Part shown: piece by piece, positions 9,305 through 18,577 of the stretch
Position numbering within the stretch: position 1 is the stretch's first letter
Layout: the number at the start of each line of letters is the position of its first letter
Assembly: GCA_009786985.1 (NCBI GenBank)
Contig: WRGW01000100.1
Coordinates: 1-36,162, forward strand
Direction: 5' to 3'
Length of the DNA stretch: 36,162 nt
Source: Oscillospiraceae bacterium
Lineage (GTDB): Bacteria; Bacillota; Clostridia; Oscillospirales; Ruminococcaceae
Program-made: the position numbers and the translations under genes
The notes under the pieces: model-generated
Databases searched by the model: none
What the model saw: only the letters and a program-made list of their open reading frames with translations
What the model was told of the DNA's origin: nothing

Positions 9305-9808
9305 ATGTGTGCTAAAATTGTAGAAAATACCATAAATCTTGACGCAGTGCAAGGGATTATTGACAAATATCCTGAGCGTAAAACAAGCGATTTAATCGCA
9401 ATTTTGGGGGAGATTCAAAACGAATACTCTTACTTACCCGAAGAAGCTATGATTTACGTGGCGGCGGCACTTGAGTTAACACCAGGGAAAGTTTTTGGGG
9501 TGGCGACTTTTTATGCCCACTTCACGCTCGAACCTAAAGGTAAATACGTAATCAAAGTTTGTGATGGAACAGCTTGTCACGTAAAAAAATCTGGCGACAT
9601 CATTAAGATGATGGAACAAGAATTAGGGCTTGGTGGTGACAAGATCACCTCTGATGATATGTTGTTTACCATGCAGGCGGTTGCTTGTGTTGGTGCTTGC
9701 GGAATAGCTCCAGTAGTTCTTGTAAATGAAGATGTTTACGGCTCAACTGATGTTGATAAGATGAGAGAGCTTATTCAGAAAATCAAAAAAGAGGAGGGTG
9801 CAGCATGA
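9305..9808 (+). CDS. hydC: NAD-linked [FeFe] hydrogenase, NuoE-like gamma subunit
   Basis: A 167-aa thioredoxin-fold [2Fe-2S] protein of the NuoE/24-kDa family. The cluster cysteines are visible as C86 and C91 (CDGTAC) and C128 and C132 (CVGAC). It is the small subunit that docks on the flavoprotein HydB in trimeric hydrogenases. AAGGAGG lies 12 nt before the ATG. It overlaps hydB by 4 nt (ATGA), so translation is coupled. The alternative, a complex I subunit, is ruled out by the following hydA. Confidence 0.95.
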   Translation: MCAKIVENTINLDAVQGIIDKYPERKTSDLIAILGEIQNEYSYLPEEAMIYVAAALELTPGKVFGVATFYAHFTLEPKGKYVIKVCDGTACHVKKSGDIIKMMEQELGLGGDKITSDDMLFTMQAVACVGACGIAPVVLVNEDVYGSTDVDKMRELIQKIKKEEGAA

Positions 9809-11715
9809 GTACACAACTTACATTAGAACAACGCAAAGACCGGTTTGAACAATCGGCTGCTAATCAAAAACCAAGAATTGTAATCTGTGCAGGTACAGGC
9901 TGTGTAGCAAGTGGTTCACTTAAAGTTTATGAACAATTCCGTGCGAGCCTTGCTAAACGCAATCTGGATGTTTCGGTTGTTCTCGAAAAAGAAGATGAGG
10001 CTTGTAACAAAGCTGATTATGCAATGGTAGAAAGCGGGTGCATGGGGTTCTGTCAAATGGGACCTTTGGTGACGCTTCAACCTCAAGGCATTATGTACGT
10101 AAAAGTCACCGCTGATGATGTTGAAGATATTGTTGAAAAAACACTTATCGGTGGCGAACATATTGAGCGCCTTCTATATGCTTGTAAAGACGATAATAAA
10201 CCTATTCATGAGATGGCAAAAATCCCGTTCTATGCTTCTCAGAATAGATTGACGCTTGCACTTTGTGGAAGTATTGACGCTCATGACTTAGACGAGTACA
10301 TTTTCAACGGTGGATATTTTCAAGCACGCCGTGCAGTTAAAGAACTCACTGACGAGCAAATCTGTCAAGAAATGCTTGATTCTGGGTTAAAAGGTCGTGG
10401 TGGGGCAGGATTTCCTACTGGGCTTAAATGGGATTTGACGCGTAAGAATAAAAGCGACATTAAATATGTAATCTGTAATGGTGACGAAGGTGACCCAGGT
10501 GCATTTATGGATAGGTGTTTACTTGAGGGAGACCCTCATGCAGTAATCGAAGGTATGATAATTGCCGCTCAAGCGATTAACGCTGAACACGGATATGTTT
10601 ATCTTAGAATGGAGTATCCACTTGCAATCAAACGCCTTAAATTTGCAATCGAAAAAGCACGTGAAGCTGGCATTCTTGGTGATAACATATTTGGTTCTGG
10701 CAAAAAGTTTGACATTAAAATCAAAGAGGGTGCTGGTGCATTTGTTTGCGGTGAGGAATCAGCTCTGATTAGTTCAATCGAAGGCGACCGTGGTATGCCT
10801 ACCCTCAAACCTCCTTTCCCTGCTGAAAAAGGATTATTTGGCTACCCTACTGCTGTTAATAACGTTGAAACTTTGGCAACTATTCCGATTATTTTCCATA
10901 TGGGAGCTAAAGAATACTCAAAACTCGGAACTGAAAACGCTAAAGGAACTAAAACTTTTGCACTCACAGGTCATGTGGCAAATACTGGTCTAATCGAAGT
11001 TCCGTTTAACATCACACTGCGTGAAATTGTCGGAAAAATCGGTGGTGGTGTTACTAATGATGATGGTAGCCTTTGTGGTTGTGATTTCAAAGCGGTGCAA
11101 ATCGGTGGTCCGTCTGGCGGTTGTTTGACACCAGAACATTTGGATTTGCCTCTTGACTATGACAACTTAGCAAAAGTAGGTGCGATGGTAGGTTCGGGCG
11201 GGCTAGTTGTTATGAACCAGAACACTTGTATGGTGAAAATCGCACATTATTTTATGCAGTTTACTCAAAACGAATCGTGTGGAAAATGTACCGTTTGTCG
11301 TGAGGGTACTCGTCAGATGTTAAATCTGCTTGAAGACATCTGCGAAGGGCGTGCAACCGAAAAAACTGTTACTTTGCTTGAAGATTTAGCTCAAACAGTT
11401 AAACATGGTTCTTTATGTGCACTCGGCAAAACTGCTCCGAATCCAGTTCTTTCTACTCTGAACTATTTTAGAGATGAAGTTATGGCTCACGTTAATGATA
11501 AAAAATGTCCAGCTGGTGCTTGTGAATCTCTTGCTGAGTTCAAAATCATCACTGAAAAATGTAAGGCTTGTACTATTTGTAAAAGAGCTTGCCCGGTTGA
11601 TGCGATTGCTGGTGAAGTTAAAAAACCTGAATCATTTATCATCGACCAAGAAAAATGTGTCAAATGTGGTGTTTGTATGCCAGCTTGTAAATTTGACGCA
11701 ATTGTAAAAGAATAA
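9805..11715 (+). CDS. hydB: NAD-linked [FeFe] hydrogenase, NuoF-like flavoprotein beta subunit
   Basis: A 636-aa flavo-iron-sulfur subunit that binds FMN and NAD(H). In order it shows an N-terminal thioredoxin-like [2Fe-2S] domain (C28, C33, then CMGFC), then the NuoF core. The core has GRGGAGFPTGLKW near residue 196, NGDEGDPGAF, and GAGAFVCGEESALISSIEG. A [4Fe-4S] motif ESCGKCTVCREGTRQ lies near 490. Two C-terminal ferredoxin motifs start at C586 and C618 (CxxCxxCxxxC). This architecture is that of electron-bifurcating hydrogenases, which use NADH and reduced ferredoxin together. Bifurcation is inferred from family membership, not shown by the sequence. The start follows AGGAGGG. Confidence 0.95.
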   Translation: MSTQLTLEQRKDRFEQSAANQKPRIVICAGTGCVASGSLKVYEQFRASLAKRNLDVSVVLEKEDEACNKADYAMVESGCMGFCQMGPLVTLQPQGIMYVKVTADDVEDIVEKTLIGGEHIERLLYACKDDNKPIHEMAKIPFYASQNRLTLALCGSIDAHDLDEYIFNGGYFQARRAVKELTDEQICQEMLDSGLKGRGGAGFPTGLKWDLTRKNKSDIKYVICNGDEGDPGAFMDRCLLEGDPHAVIEGMIIAAQAINAEHGYVYLRMEYPLAIKRLKFAIEKAREAGILGDNIFGSGKKFDIKIKEGAGAFVCGEESALISSIEGDRGMPTLKPPFPAEKGLFGYPTAVNNVETLATIPIIFHMGAKEYSKLGTENAKGTKTFALTGHVANTGLIEVPFNITLREIVGKIGGGVTNDDGSLCGCDFKAVQIGGPSGGCLTPEHLDLPLDYDNLAKVGAMVGSGGLVVMNQNTCMVKIAHYFMQFTQNESCGKCTVCREGTRQMLNLLEDICEGRATEKTVTLLEDLAQTVKHGSLCALGKTAPNPVLSTLNYFRDEVMAHVNDKKCPAGACESLAEFKIITEKCKACTICKRACPVDAIAGEVKKPESFIIDQEKCVKCGVCMPACKFDAIVKE

Positions 11716-11730
11716 GGAGGATAGAGAAGA

Positions 11731-13467
11731 ATGAAAGTTATTATTGACCAAATCGAAATGTCCTCTAACGAAGACATTACTATATTAGAACTCTGCCGAA
11801 AAGCTGGAATCGAACTTCCGACTTTTTGTTATCACCCTGAAATCAGCATTTTTGGTGCTTGCCGTATGTGCGTGGTTGAGGTTCAAAATGGCAACTGGAA
11901 AGGTGTGGTTCCAGCGTGTTCGACTAAAGTAGCTGATGGTATGGTGGTTCAAACTAATTCACCGCAAATCAGAAAAATGCGTAAAATGATTGTTGAGCTA
12001 ATGCTCGCAAGCCATGACCAACAATGCACAACTTGTCCGAAAAGTGGCGATTGTCAACTACAGCGTGTAGCTACTCAATTAGGAGTGACTGATGTTCGAT
12101 TTAAGCAAATGCCGTGTGAAGTTCCACGTGATTACTCGTCTGATGCTATTACTCGTGACCCGAGCAAGTGTGTTCTTTGCGGAAACTGCGTTCGTGTATG
12201 TGGTGAAGTTCAAGCGGTTGGAACGCTTGACTTTGCTTTCAGAGGTGCTAAATCATTAGTAGGTCCTGGTTTCGGAAAAGGGCTCGGTGAGTTTGAAAAC
12301 GGATGTGTATCTTGCGGTCAGTGTGTAAAAATTTGTCCTGTAGGTGCACTTACACCGAAACATCACATTGAGGAAGTGTGGAATGTAATCCATGATGAGA
12401 AAAAGACTGTTGTAGTCCAAGTAGCACCTGCTGTCAGAGTAGCTTTAGCTGAATATTTTGGCAAACCTTCAGGAACAGTTGCGACTGGTGCTATGATTAC
12501 TGCTTTACGTAGAATTGGTTTCGCAAAAGTGTTTGATACTTGTTACGCCGCTGACGTTACTGTTGTCGAAGAAGGCAACGAATTCTTGGCACGCAGAAAA
12601 GCTGGGAATACTAAGCCTATGTTCACATCTTGTTGTTCTGCATGGGTGAAGTATGCTGAACAAAATTATCCTGAGCTTTTGCCTAACCTTTCTTCTTGTC
12701 GTTCACCGCAACAGATGTTTGGTGCATTGTGTAAAGAGCAACTCCCACAAATTATGGGAATCAAACGTGAAAATTTGGTGGTTGTATCGGTGATGCCTTG
12801 TACCGCCAAAAAAACCGAAGCCGCTCGTGACGAGTTAAAAGGCGACGTTGACATCGTAATCACCACTAATGAGCTTGCTTTGATGATGAAAGAAATCGGG
12901 ATTACTCCAGAAAATTTCGATAATCTTCAGAGTGGAGATTTTGATGCTCCTTATGGTTCTGCTTCAGGTGGAGCGGTTATATTCGGTAAAGCTGGTGGAG
13001 TTAGTGAGGCTGTGCTACGTTACATCGCAGAAAGCGAAAATAAAGGCGGTGCGAAATCAGTTAAAGCACTTTCAGATAGCAAAGATGGCGTAAAAGTATC
13101 GGAAATCTCTACTGGCGGAAACACCTTAAAATTAGCGGCAGTTAGCGGTTTGGCAAATGCGAAAAAGTTAGTTGATAGCATTAAAGCTGGTGAAGTTCAT
13201 TATGACTTAATCGAAGTTATGGCGTGTGCTGGTGGATGCGTGAATGGTGGCGGTCAACCGATTGCTCCGGTTACTGACAATGCTGCTGCTAATCGTACTG
13301 AAGGGCTCGGCAGTTGTGACAAATCAAGTTCTGCTTGTGTATCGTGCGAAAATGCAGAGCTAAAATCATACGAAGATTTAGGTCATGACAAAGCTCATAA
13401 AATTCTTCATACTAAATATCAGGATTCTAAAGTGACACTTGAAAAACTTGTACAGAATGCTAAATAA
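11731..13467 (+). CDS. hydA: [FeFe] hydrogenase catalytic alpha subunit
   Basis: A 578-aa H2-forming catalytic subunit. The N-terminus has a plant-type [2Fe-2S] domain (FCYHPE, GACRMCVVEV). A His-ligated [4Fe-4S] motif follows (HDQQCTTCPKSGDC), then two ferredoxin motifs (CVLCGNCVRVC, CVSCGQCVKICP). H-cluster motifs are complete: L1 TSCCSAW (C301, C302), L2 MPCTAKKTE (C357), and L3 MACAGGCVNGGGQP (C499, C503). TSCCSAW, rather than TSCCPGW, is common in NAD-linked trimeric enzymes. It lacks the extra C-terminal [2Fe-2S] domain of the Thermotoga protein. It lies 15 nt after hydB in the same operon. The maturation genes hydE, hydF and hydG are not in the window. Confidence 0.97.
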   Translation: MKVIIDQIEMSSNEDITILELCRKAGIELPTFCYHPEISIFGACRMCVVEVQNGNWKGVVPACSTKVADGMVVQTNSPQIRKMRKMIVELMLASHDQQCTTCPKSGDCQLQRVATQLGVTDVRFKQMPCEVPRDYSSDAITRDPSKCVLCGNCVRVCGEVQAVGTLDFAFRGAKSLVGPGFGKGLGEFENGCVSCGQCVKICPVGALTPKHHIEEVWNVIHDEKKTVVVQVAPAVRVALAEYFGKPSGTVATGAMITALRRIGFAKVFDTCYAADVTVVEEGNEFLARRKAGNTKPMFTSCCSAWVKYAEQNYPELLPNLSSCRSPQQMFGALCKEQLPQIMGIKRENLVVVSVMPCTAKKTEAARDELKGDVDIVITTNELALMMKEIGITPENFDNLQSGDFDAPYGSASGGAVIFGKAGGVSEAVLRYIAESENKGGAKSVKALSDSKDGVKVSEISTGGNTLKLAAVSGLANAKKLVDSIKAGEVHYDLIEVMACAGGCVNGGGQPIAPVTDNAAANRTEGLGSCDKSSSACVSCENAELKSYEDLGHDKAHKILHTKYQDSKVTLEKLVQNAK

Positions 13468-13483
13468 AGGCAAATACTCTAAG

Positions 13484-13510
13484 TGGCAATCCTGTGTTGC
13501 GGGATTGCCA
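13484..13510 (+). terminator. Hairpin after hydA, weak terminator
   Basis: A 9-bp stem (13484-13492 with 13502-13510) lies 17 nt after the hydA stop. No real T-tract follows, so readthrough into the next gene is possible. A TATAAT at 13532-13537 may serve the next gene, but has no good -35. Confidence 0.4.
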
Positions 13511-13572
13511 TACATAGTTATTGAACGACAGTATAATATAGTAAATCAGTTTTAATAAAAGGAGAATACATT

Positions 13573-15381
13573 ATGTTTTGTGAAAATTGTGGCTCAAGCT
13601 TTGAGGTAGGTAGCCAAGTTTGTGGCAAATGTAAAAATCAAAGATTTGAAACAACTGTACCTGAAGTGGGTGCTATGCCTGAAGTAGGCGTTGCACCGAT
13701 TCAGCATCAACCAGTTCAGCCTGAAATGCAAGTTCAACAGCAGTTCCAGCAACCAGTTCAACCAACACAACCTATGCAGGTGCAGTCTGGAGAGTTTCCA
13801 GTGCCTGATGCAAGCCAACCACAGTCTGATGTGGGATTTAGTGGAATCAACATAAACACCGCCGCCCCTACAGAGATGACTGTTCTCACTTCGGCTCCAA
13901 AAAGCAGGACTAAAAAACTTATCTTCGCTTGTGTAGGAGGAGTTGCGGCTATTGCGATTATTGCAGTTGTTTGTGTACAACTTTTTTTCGGAAACGACCT
14001 TCAAGTTCAGCGTGCTATGAATAATTTCGAGGGTGAGGTTGCTCAAAGACTCGAAAGTTCACCTTTTGGTGCGTTTCTTATGTTGATGGAATCGCTCGAA
14101 AATGATATGATGTTTGAAATGGAAGCGAGAGACCTTACGGGAATAATGGGCGATGTAAATGGCAGTATTAGAACTTATTTAGTTCCAAATAGGCAAGAAT
14201 CTGCTTTTATTGTGGATGTAAGAGCTATGGGGATGAGAGTTGATGCTTCGGTTTATTCAAACCGTGATGGAATGGTTTTTGGGAGTTCTTTACTCGGTCG
14301 TGATTATTTTGGGTTCAAATATGACACTTTTGAAAACGGAATGAACTCGTTCGGTGATGCGTTGGGACTTGATTTAGATGTAATCGACATGATTGTTGAT
14401 ATGATGAATTATGTTCAAGAAAGCATAAATAACCCAGTCGATATTGAGGCGTGGATTGAACCGTATGACCGACTAATCGAAAAACATATTCTAAAAGCGA
14501 ATAATTCGTCACAAAATGGCGTTGAAGTAGGAAATATAAGCACTCGTCGTATTGCATACACTTTCAATAATGCAGCAGTTCTCGCTTTGTTTGAAGACTT
14601 GCTCGAAATGCTCGAAAATGACGAGGTTTTAAACAACAGCATGAGCTGGGCTTCTGATTTTGATTTTGTTGATATGTGGGACGAAATGATGCGCCACCTT
14701 GTTGAAGACGCACTTGCTGACTTTGATTTAGTACCAGACTTTAATATAGAACTCGCTTTCTATATTGGTAGAGGTAATAGATTGGTTCAAATTAGTGCTG
14801 AAGTCGAGTCAGAAGACGAATTTGATGTTTATAGTATAGTCGCAAACTTCGGGGCAAGTGCTGATGATTCATGGACGGTTCGTGCGTATACTAATGATGA
14901 AATTGAAGGCTATATAGAATGGCGTGTAAATCTTGACAGAGGTCGCCACGAACTCATAGTTGATGGGCGTACTTATTTTGAAGTCAACTGGAACAGCTCA
15001 AATGGTAATTTTACAATCGCTTTTGATGCTGGTGGTTTTGTCGGAAGGCAAGAGCTGAGTGGTAACTATCTGCCGTCAGATGATGGATTTGAGCTTTCTT
15101 TTGATATTGAGGGAATGGTCGAAATCAACTTAGTTCTTGAAACTTCTAACGTGACTGTGCCGACGCCTTCAAGTTCAGATTTTATCGACATTGTCGATTG
15201 GGCTGATGTTGATTTTGAAAGCATCTTATCTGGTGGAATCCTCGGTGATTTGATTCAAAGTGCAATCGGGCTTGGTGGAATGACTGGGATTTCACCAGTA
15301 GCTCCGCCGTGGGATGGTTGGTGTGAGTGTGCCGATAGGGCCGCACGTGGTTTGCCTTTACCGTGCGATTGGTGTCTATGA
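13573..15381 (+). CDS. Zinc-ribbon single-span membrane protein with a large extracytoplasmic domain
   Basis: A 602-aa protein of unknown function. Residues 1-22 form a zinc ribbon with Cys at 3, 6, 17 and 20. Residues 30-110 are a Pro/Gln-rich linker. A basic stop and hydrophobic segment (about 113-139) form one membrane span, leaving the ribbon inside and about 460 residues outside. The outer domain is acidic and beta-rich in appearance, with no recognised motif. The last 20 residues carry four cysteines (584, 586, 598, 601; CxC-x11-CxxC), like a second metal or disulfide knot. AAAGGAG precedes the ATG. This N-ribbon/TM/unknown layout is common in Clostridia and is not informative about function. 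It ends at the bidirectional terminator 15440-15497. Confidence 0.85.
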   Translation: MFCENCGSSFEVGSQVCGKCKNQRFETTVPEVGAMPEVGVAPIQHQPVQPEMQVQQQFQQPVQPTQPMQVQSGEFPVPDASQPQSDVGFSGININTAAPTEMTVLTSAPKSRTKKLIFACVGGVAAIAIIAVVCVQLFFGNDLQVQRAMNNFEGEVAQRLESSPFGAFLMLMESLENDMMFEMEARDLTGIMGDVNGSIRTYLVPNRQESAFIVDVRAMGMRVDASVYSNRDGMVFGSSLLGRDYFGFKYDTFENGMNSFGDALGLDLDVIDMIVDMMNYVQESINNPVDIEAWIEPYDRLIEKHILKANNSSQNGVEVGNISTRRIAYTFNNAAVLALFEDLLEMLENDEVLNNSMSWASDFDFVDMWDEMMRHLVEDALADFDLVPDFNIELAFYIGRGNRLVQISAEVESEDEFDVYSIVANFGASADDSWTVRAYTNDEIEGYIEWRVNLDRGRHELIVDGRTYFEVNWNSSNGNFTIAFDAGGFVGRQELSGNYLPSDDGFELSFDIEGMVEINLVLETSNVTVPTPSSSDFIDIVDWADVDFESILSGGILGDLIQSAIGLGGMTGISPVAPPWDGWCECADRAARGLPLPCDWCL

Positions 15382-15439
15382 TATTTTAACATTTATTAGT
15401 AAATTAAGGCATATAGTACACCGAAGTTGCTCTGTATTG

Positions 15440-15497
15440 CCACAAAAAAACTAACCCTCACTCTTGCTAGCAAGAGTGAGGGTTAGTTTTTTTGTGG
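15440..15497. terminator. 58-bp perfect palindrome, bidirectional terminator
   Basis: A perfect palindrome centred between 15468 and 15469 (arms of 29 nt) with A7/T7 tracts near the ends. It sits between the convergent 13573-15381 gene and metK, giving a T-run after the GC stem in both directions. Confidence 0.9.
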
Positions 15498-15503
15498 TTG
15501 GAT

Positions 15504-16664
15504 TTATCCAATCACTTTTTTTAATTCGTCGACTTTGTCGGTCTTCTCCCATGATACGTTCAAATCTTCACGCCCCATATGTCCATAAGCTGCAAGTTTT
15601 GAGTAAATTGGTTTACGCAAATCAAGCGTTTCGATAATTGCTGCTGGTCTTAAATCGAACACTTTGTTTACAGCATTAGCGATTTGCTCGTCAGAGTACT
15701 TACCAGTTCCGAAAGTGTCAACCAAGACAGACACAGGTTTTGCTACTCCGATTGCGTATGCAACTTGAACTTCACACTTTTCCGCAAGTCCAGCAGCGAT
15801 GATGTTTTTGGCAACATAACGCGACGCATATGCCGCACTACGGTCGACTTTAGTAGGGTCTTTCCCTGAAAATGCACCACCACCATGGCGAGAGTATCCA
15901 CCATAAGTATCAACGATAATTTTTCGCCCAGTAAGTCCAGAGTCACCCTGTGGACCACCTACCACGAATCTCCCAGTCGGATTGACGTAATATTTAGTAT
16001 CAGCGTCAAGAAGTTCGGCAGGGATAATTGGTTTGATTACTTTTTCGACTACGTCTTTACGAATTTGTTCTAAACTCGCACCTTCTTTATGTTGCGATGA
16101 AACTACAACCGCATCAACTCGCACTGGTTTTCCGTCTACATACTCGACTGTTACCTGTGATTTTCCGTCTGGCAAAAGGCATGAAATCTCGCCATTTTTA
16201 CGAACTTCGGTAAGTTTTGCCGACAGTTTGTGTGCAAGCGAAATCGGCATAGGCATAAGTTCTGGAGTTTCATTGCAGGCGTATCCGAACATCATTCCTT
16301 GGTCACCCGCACCAGTATCGTTTGAATCGTCAAACGAGTTATTTACGCCTTGAGCTATGTCTGGTGATTGCTCGTCAATAGATGTCAGTACAGCACAGGT
16401 ATTGTAATCAAACCCAAATGCTGCTGAATCATATCCGATTTCTTTTACTACACCACGAACGATACTCGGAATATCGGCGTATGCTTTGGTTGTGATTTCG
16501 CCCATTACAAGTACCATCCCTGTAGTAGTACAGGTTTCGCACGCTACACGTGACATAGGGTCTTGCTCGAGGAGTGCGTCCAAAACCGCATCAGAAATTT
16601 GGTCGCAGATTTTATCTGGATGCCCCTCAGTAACACTTTCGGATGTAAATAAGATTTTTGCCAT
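15504..16664 (-). CDS. metK: S-adenosylmethionine synthetase
   Basis: Methionine adenosyltransferase of 386 aa, making SAM from ATP and methionine. It has [21 protein letters not shown] at the N-terminus (ATP/Mg site), then [12 protein letters not shown], the P-loop-like [18 protein letters not shown], and the C-terminal AYGHMGRED. The length is typical. AAGGA lies upstream of the ATG. The gene is monocistronic. The leader is only about 48 nt, too short for a SAM riboswitch, so control at this level is not evident. It ends at the shared palindromic terminator. Confidence 0.97.
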   Translation of the reverse strand: MAKILFTSESVTEGHPDKICDQISDAVLDALLEQDPMSRVACETCTTTGMVLVMGEITTKAYADIPSIVRGVVKEIGYDSAAFGFDYNTCAVLTSIDEQSPDIAQGVNNSFDDSNDTGAGDQGMMFGYACNETPELMPMPISLAHKLSAKLTEVRKNGEISCLLPDGKSQVTVEYVDGKPVRVDAVVVSSQHKEGASLEQIRKDVVEKVIKPIIPAELLDADTKYYVNPTGRFVVGGPQGDSGLTGRKIIVDTYGGYSRHGGGAFSGKDPTKVDRSAAYASRYVAKNIIAAGLAEKCEVQVAYAIGVAKPVSVLVDTFGTGKYSDEQIANAVNKVFDLRPAAIIETLDLRKPIYSKLAAYGHMGREDLNVSWEKTDKVDELKKVIG

Positions 16665-16719
16665 AATTTTAATTTTTTCCTTTTTATTTTTATAATATAA
16701 TTAGAATTGCTCTTTCTAT

Positions 16720-16748
16720 ATTATATCACAAATTTTTTATTATGTCAA
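16720..16748 (-). promoter_or_regulatory. metK promoter
   Basis: The minus strand shows TTGACA (16748-16743), a 17-nt spacer and TGA-TATAAT (hexamer 16725-16720, extended -10). Confidence 0.8.
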
Positions 16749-16782
16749 TAATTTTTGATGAAAATATCACTGGGGTCTGATA

Positions 16783-16959
16783 TATAGTCGTTTAACTATA
16801 GTCGATTAAATCAAGAATAGGCTTGTCTTGTCGGTCTATTTTCCGCCATACTGCGTTGAAAATTTCTTAAATATCAACGGATATTCGCTAAATTTTCGCC
16901 TTGTCTGACGAAAAATATCCTCGAAAATCCTTCGCCCATTCTCGATTTAACCGACTATA
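16783..16959. repeat. MITE-like element with 26-bp imperfect terminal inverted repeats
   Basis: The ends 16797-16822 and 16934-16959 are inverted repeats with 3 mismatches in 26, both ending in TATAGTCG. A further TATAGTCGTTTAAC copy precedes the left end (16783-16796). The interior holds shorter hairpins (16854-16859 with 16874-16879; 16858-16865 with 16890-16897; 16879-16885 with 16914-16920). No ORF is present. All three mismatches become G-U pairs in a minus-strand RNA and A-C clashes in a plus-strand RNA. It lies between the metK promoter and the aminopeptidase terminator. With the terminator at 16998 it accounts for the gene-free stretch 16665-17109. Confidence 0.6.
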
Positions 16960-16997
16960 AATGAGAAACAAAAATTTATGGTGAGGTTCGAGCATAG

Positions 16998-17036
16998 AAA
17001 AATCCGTTTATGAGTGAATCTCATAAACGGATTTTT
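16998..17036. terminator. Terminator after the prfA-sua5-coaE-aminopeptidase operon
   Basis: A perfect 17-bp stem (16998-17014 with 17020-17036) with a 5-nt loop and A5/T6 tracts on both sides. It is downstream of the leftward aminopeptidase. A small hairpin (TGGGT/ACCCA, about 17064-17083) precedes it. Confidence 0.85.
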
Positions 17037-17109
17037 TGCTTAGCAGGGGAAAATCCGTATTAGAATGGGTGACTTGCCGACCCAGTTATCTCTATTAAAT
17101 AGGAGTCAA

Positions 17110-18552
17110 TCACTCATCCACATAAAAAGCCTTAAACCCACGATATGCCATATACACATCGGCTTTTGAGGTAAGTTCCATAGGAGAATGCATTGAGAGT
17201 ACTGGAACACCTACATCTACTGTATCAATATTCATTCGTGCGACATACATAGCAACTGTTCCGCCACCACCTGCATCGACTTTGCCGAGTTCGCCAGTCT
17301 GCCATACAACCCCTGCATCGTCATATAATTTGCGGATTTTTGCGAGATATTCTGCACTCGCATCATTAGTGCCCGACTTTCCTCTTGAACCAAAATATTT
17401 GCCGATTACTGTACCATGGTTTATAAAACCGCAGTTGTTTTTTTCTACCACGTCTGGAAAAGTCGGGTCTAAAGCGGCACAAACATCGGCTGATAGGCAT
17501 TTTGAGTTCTCAAAACATCGCCTTGCATTTTGCGAAAAATCAGTATTGTTACAATCACTACACGCTGCAACTAAGTCCATAATAAAATATTCAAGATAGT
17601 TTGAACCAAGCCCAGTATTTCCATAACTACCGATTTCTTCTTTATCAGCGAATACACAAAGTGCGGTTTGAGCAGGTGTTTTTTCTTGTGCAATGCCAAG
17701 AATCGCCATGAGTGACGTATACGCACACACCCTATCATCCTGCCCGTACCCGCAGATTATCGAACGGTCAAACCCTACATCACGTGATTTGAACGCTGGA
17801 ACAGCCTCAAGTTCAGCTGTAGTAAAGTCACGTTCGGTAATGCCGTATTTATCATGAAGCAGTTTCATAATTGCGAGCTTAGCAGTCCCGCTCTCCTCAT
17901 CAGCCTTAAATGGGCGTGAACCGATTAGAATATTTAGCTCTTCGCCTTTAATCAAATCTTTTGACGGGCGTTTGTACTGTGCATCAGCTAAATGCGGGAG
18001 CAAATCGGTCACTGTGAACACAGGGTCACAGTCATCTTCACCGATGGTTACTTTTACTATGCTTCCATCGGCTTTGACGACAACTCCGTGCAAAGCAAGC
18101 GGAATTGCAGGCCACTGATATTTTTTGATTCCGCCGTAATAATGCGTCTTAAAATACACAAGCCCGTTATCTTCGTATAGAGGGTTTTGCTTTAAGTCAA
18201 GGCGTGGCGAATCTATGTGTGATGCTATTAAATTGAGACCATCCACAATTGGTTTTTCGCCGATTACACAAAGAGTAACTGCTTTATCTCGGTTAATAGC
18301 GTACAGTTTATCCCCGTTTGAATACTTTTTACCAGTTTCAAACTGAACAAATCCAGCTGATTTTGCCATTTCTACGATTTTGTCGCAAGCTTTTCTTTCG
18401 GTTTTGCCTTCGTCCAAAAAAGTTTTGTAATCTTCACAAAAGTCATCTGCTTTTTGTATTTCTTTTGTACTCATCGTTTTACAAACATTTTTTCTTTTGT
18501 ATAATAGTTCTTTTTCTAATTCTTTTACAACACTGTTTTCTTTTTTAGCCAC
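17110..18552 (-). CDS. M18-family metalloaminopeptidase
   Basis: A cytoplasmic di-zinc aminopeptidase of 480 aa in MEROPS family M18 (aspartyl aminopeptidase/ApeB type), which trims N-terminal residues from peptides. Metal and catalytic motifs are visible in order: ASHIDSPRLD (His ligand), CGYGQDDRVCAY (bridging Asp), DKEEIGSYGNTG (catalytic and ligand Glu pair), and the C-terminal SMHSPMELTSK (His). The start is GTG with AAAGGAG 8 nt upstream; no ATG lies close by. It is the last gene of the prfA operon, 25 nt after coaE. Substrate specificity is not evident. Confidence 0.93.
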   Translation of the reverse strand: MAKKENSVVKELEKELLYKRKNVCKTMSTKEIQKADDFCEDYKTFLDEGKTERKACDKIVEMAKSAGFVQFETGKKYSNGDKLYAINRDKAVTLCVIGEKPIVDGLNLIASHIDSPRLDLKQNPLYEDNGLVYFKTHYYGGIKKYQWPAIPLALHGVVVKADGSIVKVTIGEDDCDPVFTVTDLLPHLADAQYKRPSKDLIKGEELNILIGSRPFKADEESGTAKLAIMKLLHDKYGITERDFTTAELEAVPAFKSRDVGFDRSIICGYGQDDRVCAYTSLMAILGIAQEKTPAQTALCVFADKEEIGSYGNTGLGSNYLEYFIMDLVAACSDCNNTDFSQNARRCFENSKCLSADVCAALDPTFPDVVEKNNCGFINHGTVIGKYFGSRGKSGTNDASAEYLAKIRKLYDDAGVVWQTGELGKVDAGGGGTVAMYVARMNIDTVDVGVPVLSMHSPMELTSKADVYMAYRGFKAFYVDE

Positions 18553-18577
18553 GTTATTTCTCCTTTATTTGAGACAA

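Noticed and set aside
13594-14046. A 150-codon ORF antisense to the zinc-ribbon membrane protein
   Set aside because: It has no binding site or recognisable motif and mirrors the repetitive Pro/Gln codons of the real gene.
16665-16800. A SAM riboswitch upstream of metK
   Set aside because: The promoter at 16720-16748 leaves a leader of only about 48 nt and no SAM-box core sequence is present.
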